64,000 nucleotides of DNA from Akkermansiaceae bacterium (GTDB lineage Bacteria > Verrucomicrobiota > Verrucomicrobiia > Verrucomicrobiales > Akkermansiaceae), in assembly GCA_024233115.1 (NCBI GenBank), contig JACKQB010000002.1:1-64000 (forward strand), in the 5' to 3' direction. The first letter of the stretch is position 1. Each line of letters opens with the position of its first letter. Positions 60,201 through 64,000 of the stretch are shown here, one piece after another. The notes under the pieces are model-generated. The model worked only from the letters and a program-made list of their open reading frames with translations, was not told the origin of the DNA and did no database searches. A program made the position numbers and the translations under genes.

Positions 60201-60549
60201 GGGCTGTCTGCTCGAACTGCTCGAGGTAATACACGGTTCCGAACACAAGCACAAGCAATGATATGATCGCCATTATTGCCGCGTGATGCCGGGACCGGGG
60301 TTTTTTCCAGAAAATGAAAAGGGTAAAGAGCAGCGATAGGGCGGCGCATGTGATGGCGGGAAGGTAGAGTGCCCCGATGGCCAGCCCCGCACCGCTAAGG
60401 CAGAGAATATACGCCAGGCCGAGAAGAAGCGGATTCACTGCCTGGTTTTTGATATGCTGGACCGGTGGCCTTACCGCAAAAGCATTACGCCTACGCATCT
60501 CTTCAAGATCGTTGCCCGTATGCTTGTGGTCAGGGATTTCCGTCATCAA
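60172..60549 (-). CDS. Small three-helix membrane protein in the pyr operon
   Basis: The 125-residue protein has a charged N-terminus (MMTEIPDHKHTGNDLEEM) and three hydrophobic helices (about 41-59, 62-80, 90-109). It overlaps pyrR by 4 bp at its start (ATGA) and pyrB by 29 bp at its end, so it belongs to the operon. A transport or sensor role with pyrimidines is conceivable but nothing shows it. Confidence 0.65.
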   Translation of the reverse strand: MMTEIPDHKHTGNDLEEMRRRNAFAVRPPVQHIKNQAVNPLLLGLAYILCLSGAGLAIGALYLPAITCAALSLLFTLFIFWKKPRSRHHAAIMAIISLLVLVFGTVYYLEQFEQTAHDAQGPIRY

Positions 60550-61073
60550 TCGTCATTTTCAGTCACTTCCACCTGATCGAGCCCGTCGGTTCGCTTCAGC
60601 TTCACGTCCACGTAGTCCAGCCGCTTTGTTTCCAGCTTGATTCCCACGTAGTCGGGGGCAAACGGCAGTTCCCGGTGACCACGATCAATCAAGACCGCCA
60701 GTTCGATCTTGGCGGGCCGACCGTAATCCATCAACGCATCGATCGCAGCCCGGACGGTGCGGCCGGTGAACAGCACGTCATCGACAAGGATGACACGGGC
60801 ACCATCGACCGCGAACGGAAGCTCGCTGCCCTGAAGCTTCGGGTTCGAGTTCAGGTGCGCCAGGTCATCCCGGTACAGTGAAATGTCGAGAATCCCCATC
60901 GGCACCTTGATTCCGGCCTCGGCTAGTTGGCTGAGAATCCTTTCGGCCACCTCGTCACCCCGACTGCGCACCCCGACGAGGGCAAAATCCCCCTTGGGGT
61001 TGCCCATACGGATCATCCCGGTGAGTTTCTCAACTCCCTCGGAGATATCAGCTTCTGTCAGCGTGCGGGGCAT
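60546..61073 (-). CDS. pyrR: PyrR-type uracil phosphoribosyltransferase/regulator
   Basis: The 175-residue protein has LVGVRSRGDEVAERI, the PRPP-binding ARVILVDDVLFTGRTVRAAIDAL and the C-terminal LETKRLDYVDVKL. In Bacillus PyrR binds pyr mRNA and attenuates the operon; in other groups its role is less sure. It heads the pyr operon here, which fits a regulator. No attenuator hairpin is obvious in the few bases before it. Confidence 0.9.
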   Translation of the reverse strand: MPRTLTEADISEGVEKLTGMIRMGNPKGDFALVGVRSRGDEVAERILSQLAEAGIKVPMGILDISLYRDDLAHLNSNPKLQGSELPFAVDGARVILVDDVLFTGRTVRAAIDALMDYGRPAKIELAVLIDRGHRELPFAPDYVGIKLETKRLDYVDVKLKRTDGLDQVEVTENDD

Positions 61074-61079
61074 GCTTTT

Positions 61080-61493
61080 TCAGGGACGTTCCGCCAGTTG
61101 AATAATGCGATGTGCAGCCATAGCGGCATTCATCGGCGCCTTGCTGTGAAGGCCGACGGTTGTGGCGGGAACACCGCCGGGAAGCTGGCTGATGGAAAGC
61201 AGGGCATCGATACCGTTGAGCGGGCCTCCCGGAACCGGCACACCGATCACTGGAAGCGATGTCTTCATCACCACCACGCCGGGAAGGGCCGCGGCAAGGC
61301 CGGCAATGGCCAGGATCACGGCTTTTTCACCGGTTTCCTCCAGTTTGGCCAAGTAATCAATCAGCTCACTCAAATTACGGTGGGCGGAGAGCACGGTTTC
61401 CTCGTACGGCACTTCGTTTTCCTTCAAATACGTCCGGGCAGGCTCCATGAAGGGAACATCATTGGCACTGCCATAAATCATAATTACTTTCAT
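61080..61493 (-). CDS. purE: N5-carboxyaminoimidazole ribonucleotide mutase PurE
   Basis: The 137-residue enzyme of purine synthesis shows IYGSANDVPFMEPARTYL, ETVLSAHRN (substrate-binding), VILAIAGLAAALPGVV and VIGVPVPGGPLNGIDALLSISQLPGGVP. It is shorter than the usual 160-170 residues, lacking the last helix. It lies six bp before pyrR on the same strand and is probably co-transcribed. Confidence 0.9.
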   Translation of the reverse strand: MKVIMIYGSANDVPFMEPARTYLKENEVPYEETVLSAHRNLSELIDYLAKLEETGEKAVILAIAGLAAALPGVVVMKTSLPVIGVPVPGGPLNGIDALLSISQLPGGVPATTVGLHSKAPMNAAMAAHRIIQLAERP

Positions 61494-61658
61494 TGCGCCC
61501 CCTGCCTAGCGATTGCCCTGACTATTGGCAAGAACTTTGAAATCACAAACGGGTTAAAACTTGCTCGTCCTCCCCTCCACATGCACCGTTTGGACGATTT
61601 TCCGGATTCAACTTTTCGGTTTGCAAGGGAGGTTGAAATTGACTAGCTTGTCCGGCCC

Positions 61659-63881
61659 ATGAGCACCCCACACCACCTACTGATCCGGGGCGTCATGCCT
61701 CTCTTGCTCTTGATACCCATGATCTTCGGGTCCTTTGTGTCGCCACTTCCGGCACAATCGGACCCTCGTGCCCTCGACCCGTCGGATGTTTTTTTCCAAG
61801 CATGGCTTGAGATTCAAAGGGCTGAAAAACTCGAAAAGGAAGGCAAGTTCAGCGAAGCCTGGCAGAAATACCGCCAAGCAGCCAAGTATTACGACGTGCT
61901 CAGTCGCTTCCACAAAAACTGGAAGCCTCATCTGGTCGAAGGCAGGGTGGAAAGCACCAAGGAAGCGATCACTCTCATTGAACCCAAAGCGGCGGCCGAA
62001 CTGGCGGGTAAAAACGCCAAGACACGCGACCTGGTGGAAGGTGGGCCAGAGCCCAAACCTGACGTTGCCGCGAACAAGCCGGCAGGTAGCGGCCAGCAAC
62101 GCATTCCCAGCAAACCGGTCAGACCAACAGCGCCAACGGTGCCCGCACTTCCCCCTGCCACCCGGGTTTCGGCCGCCGATGCCAAGCTGCTGCGCCAGCT
62201 CCAGCAGATGGAGAGCGAAAACAAATCACTACGCGCCGAACTTCAGAAAAGCCAAGCCATGAAGCAGGGCAGCACGGCCGAGCAACAGCGACTCATCGAC
62301 CTCATTGCCACGAAGGATCGCGAGATTAACACCCTGCGCGATATCCTTGCCCGGGCACCACTCCAGCAGGATATGGACCGTCTCACCCGTGAGAAACGCA
62401 CCCGTGAGCGGGAGCTCGATATCACGGCGCGCGCATTAAAGGAATCAGAGCGAAAAAGGCAGGCAGCCGAAAAAATCGCTCTCCAGCGCAAGGATGAACT
62501 CGACCTGGCCCAAAAAGAACACGCCAGGATCGAAGCCCAGATGCAGGCGGTCAAAAAAGGGGACAACAAGGCGATCGAAGCCCTCCGGAGAGACCTCAAG
62601 AACGTGACCGCCTTACTCGAGAAAACCCGACAGGAGCTTGGTCAAGCCAATGCCCGTGTCGCGCAGATGCAACGCCGACTGGATGAATCCCAGACCACCA
62701 TCAAGGAACTCACCGAGGAGCGGGACGCCCTGAGGGTCGAGCGCGATGCCTTGGCGAACATCCTCAAACAAAGTGACTCCAAGGGCGTGCAGAAACTGAT
62801 CACCGAGAACATGCGCCTCGGACGCGAACTCAAACAGGCCTTGGACAGGCTCAAGTTTCTCGAGTCCAATCACAACGCCACCAAGGACGAGCTGGTCGAG
62901 GCCCGCAGCGATCTGGCGATCGCCAAAACCCGCATCATGCGTTACCAGCAGGAACAGGCCAACCACGGCATGATGATCAAATCCCTGGAAAGCCAGCTGC
63001 GTGACGCCAAGGCGGCACTGGCCGAGGCTCAAACCCACCCGGACCAAAGTGGGAACCAGGAGGAGATCGAAATACTTCGCGGCACCGTAAAACGGCTGAT
63101 CGCCGCCCAGGAACGCCGACGCATGGGTGAGAAAATACTTTGGGACGCATATCAAAAATCAAAATCGACCATCACCGGCATGGCAGAAGCATTCAAAGAC
63201 ATCCGCAACGCCAATGTCGAGTTGACCGACCAGGAAAAGGAACTTGTCGCCATGCGCCGTCCCGACGGCGAATTTAGAAACCCGGAGCGTGTCCCCCTCG
63301 CCCATGCGCGAGCCTACGGGGATGCCTTGGAAACAGAGATCCAGACCTATACCCCGCTGATGAAACGCGCCTTTGAAAAAGGCCGGTATGAAGCGGCGCG
63401 CCAAATCCTGTTGGATATGGACGAGCGTTTTCCAGGTCATTTCCCGACTCTTTGCAACCGGGGGGTCGTGGAGCTGAAAACTGAAAACTACCCGGACGCC
63501 GTCGATATTTTCAACGAGGCGATCACCATGCGCGAGAATAGCAGCTACGCACACTACATGTTAGGCATTGCCCAGTATAAAAACAACAATCTCGACGGAG
63601 CCCGCAATGCGTTTGAGCGCGCACTCGACATCAAACCCGGCAACGCCCGCGCCCACCTCTATCTCGGAAATCTGGCAGGTGCGGGAAAACGCTACCAGCA
63701 GGCTGAAGAACACTTCCTCAATGCCATCAAGCTGGACCCCACAAGTGCGGATGCCTATTACAACCTGTCCGTCCTGCACCTTCAGCAGAAGCGCAAAAAA
63801 GATGCCCTGGAATTTTACCGCAAGGCACTTGACCATGGTGCCGCACCCGATCCCGAGCACGAGCAGAAGCTCAGCAGCTAG
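61659..63881 (+). CDS. Exported coiled-coil protein with C-terminal TPR repeats
   Basis: The 740-residue protein has a signal peptide (LLLIPMIFGSFVSPLPAQS), an N-terminal TPR-like segment (AEKLEKEGKFSEAWQKYRQAAKYYDVL), a Pro-rich linker, a very long Lys/Glu/Arg/Gln coiled coil (about 180-480) and C-terminal TPRs (NRGVVELKTENYPDAVDIFNEAI; MLGIAQYKNNNLDGARNAFERAL; NLSVLHLQQKRKKDALEFYRKAL). It probably works as a periplasmic scaffold. Similar proteins are common in Verrucomicrobiota and Planctomycetota, which supports the taxonomic guess. Confidence 0.75.
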   Translation: MSTPHHLLIRGVMPLLLLIPMIFGSFVSPLPAQSDPRALDPSDVFFQAWLEIQRAEKLEKEGKFSEAWQKYRQAAKYYDVLSRFHKNWKPHLVEGRVESTKEAITLIEPKAAAELAGKNAKTRDLVEGGPEPKPDVAANKPAGSGQQRIPSKPVRPTAPTVPALPPATRVSAADAKLLRQLQQMESENKSLRAELQKSQAMKQGSTAEQQRLIDLIATKDREINTLRDILARAPLQQDMDRLTREKRTRERELDITARALKESERKRQAAEKIALQRKDELDLAQKEHARIEAQMQAVKKGDNKAIEALRRDLKNVTALLEKTRQELGQANARVAQMQRRLDESQTTIKELTEERDALRVERDALANILKQSDSKGVQKLITENMRLGRELKQALDRLKFLESNHNATKDELVEARSDLAIAKTRIMRYQQEQANHGMMIKSLESQLRDAKAALAEAQTHPDQSGNQEEIEILRGTVKRLIAAQERRRMGEKILWDAYQKSKSTITGMAEAFKDIRNANVELTDQEKELVAMRRPDGEFRNPERVPLAHARAYGDALETEIQTYTPLMKRAFEKGRYEAARQILLDMDERFPGHFPTLCNRGVVELKTENYPDAVDIFNEAITMRENSSYAHYMLGIAQYKNNNLDGARNAFERALDIKPGNARAHLYLGNLAGAGKRYQQAEEHFLNAIKLDPTSADAYYNLSVLHLQQKRKKDALEFYRKALDHGAAPDPEHEQKLSS

Positions 63882-64000
63882 AACCTTCTAACATCGTGTA
63901 AACCGTGACTTGTTAGTATGGGGCACGCCCACCCTGTGACCGGAAGGGGCAGCCGCGCGCCGTGATTCGCTTTCCACTTCAATTTCAATACTTCGCTACT

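Noticed and set aside
60465..60881. Plus-strand frame opposite pyrR and the small membrane protein
   Set aside because: Both opposite-strand genes are well supported by family motifs and overlap coupling.

Overview
The window looks like an accessory region of a Gram-negative bacterium joined to a short stretch of core chromosome. Outer-membrane assembly genes (a BamD-like lipoprotein, an LptE-like lipoprotein), a pyrR-pyrB-pyrC cluster and the general style of the proteins suggest Verrucomicrobiota, perhaps Akkermansiaceae. That placement is inferred from the look of the proteins; no marker gene proves it.

Region A (1-14,853) is an integrated mobile element. From the left it carries a DnaN-like sliding clamp, a DUF932 protein, a RecB-like nuclease and small proteins, mostly preceded by A/C-rich leaders and separated by strong terminators. 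On the right are a winged-helix replication-type protein, a RecA/DnaB-like ATPase, an excisionase-like protein, a ribbon-helix-helix protein and a tyrosine recombinase. In the middle (4.7-9.8 kb) is a cluster of proteins that share an N-terminal zinc ribbon (with an FGE-like domain, a C2-like domain and a PqiA-like membrane protein) and an XRE regulator with twin operators. It sits between fragments of a type I restriction locus (hsdM piece, YgjP-type metallopeptidase tail).

Region B (14,523-33,909) is a defence island bounded by a 318-bp direct repeat of the integrase 3' end. It holds an SRAP-domain protein, a dead IS1380-like transposase, and a complete BREX system: brxE-like, brxA, brxB, brxC, pglX, a DUF4062 gene, an AlbA_2/ATPase gene, pglZ and brxL. 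The core set is type 1; the leading brxE-like gene is more typical of type 6. PglX is visibly mosaic.

Region C (34.4-53.4 kb) is a type III-B CRISPR-Cas locus. It runs cmr2(cas10)-cmr3-cmr4-cmr5-cmr6-cmr1, then an OGFr-domain gene, a four-helix membrane CARF-like candidate effector, a Csx3 ring nuclease, a CARF protein of the NE0113 family, array 1 (11 spacers), small membrane proteins and a coiled-coil membrane protein, a reverse transcriptase, cas1, cas2, array 2 (9 spacers), a small unknown gene, a tyrosine-phosphatase-like gene and a second cas2. The RT-Cas1-Cas2 set probably acquires spacers, possibly from RNA; Cmr with Cas10 would make cyclic oligoadenylate; the membrane CARF protein and the NE0113 protein would sense it and Csx3 would degrade it. 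No cas6 is visible. The arrays share a leader motif at the same distance from the first repeat, and one spacer in each comes from the same gene of two related targets.

Region D (53.4 kb to the end) is ordinary chromosome: a possible tRNA 3' remnant and a long hairpin, then rnhB, a CAP-domain lipoprotein, bamD-like, lptE-like, rsmI, a small membrane protein, pyrC, pyrB, a small membrane protein, pyrR, purE and a long coiled-coil/TPR exported protein.
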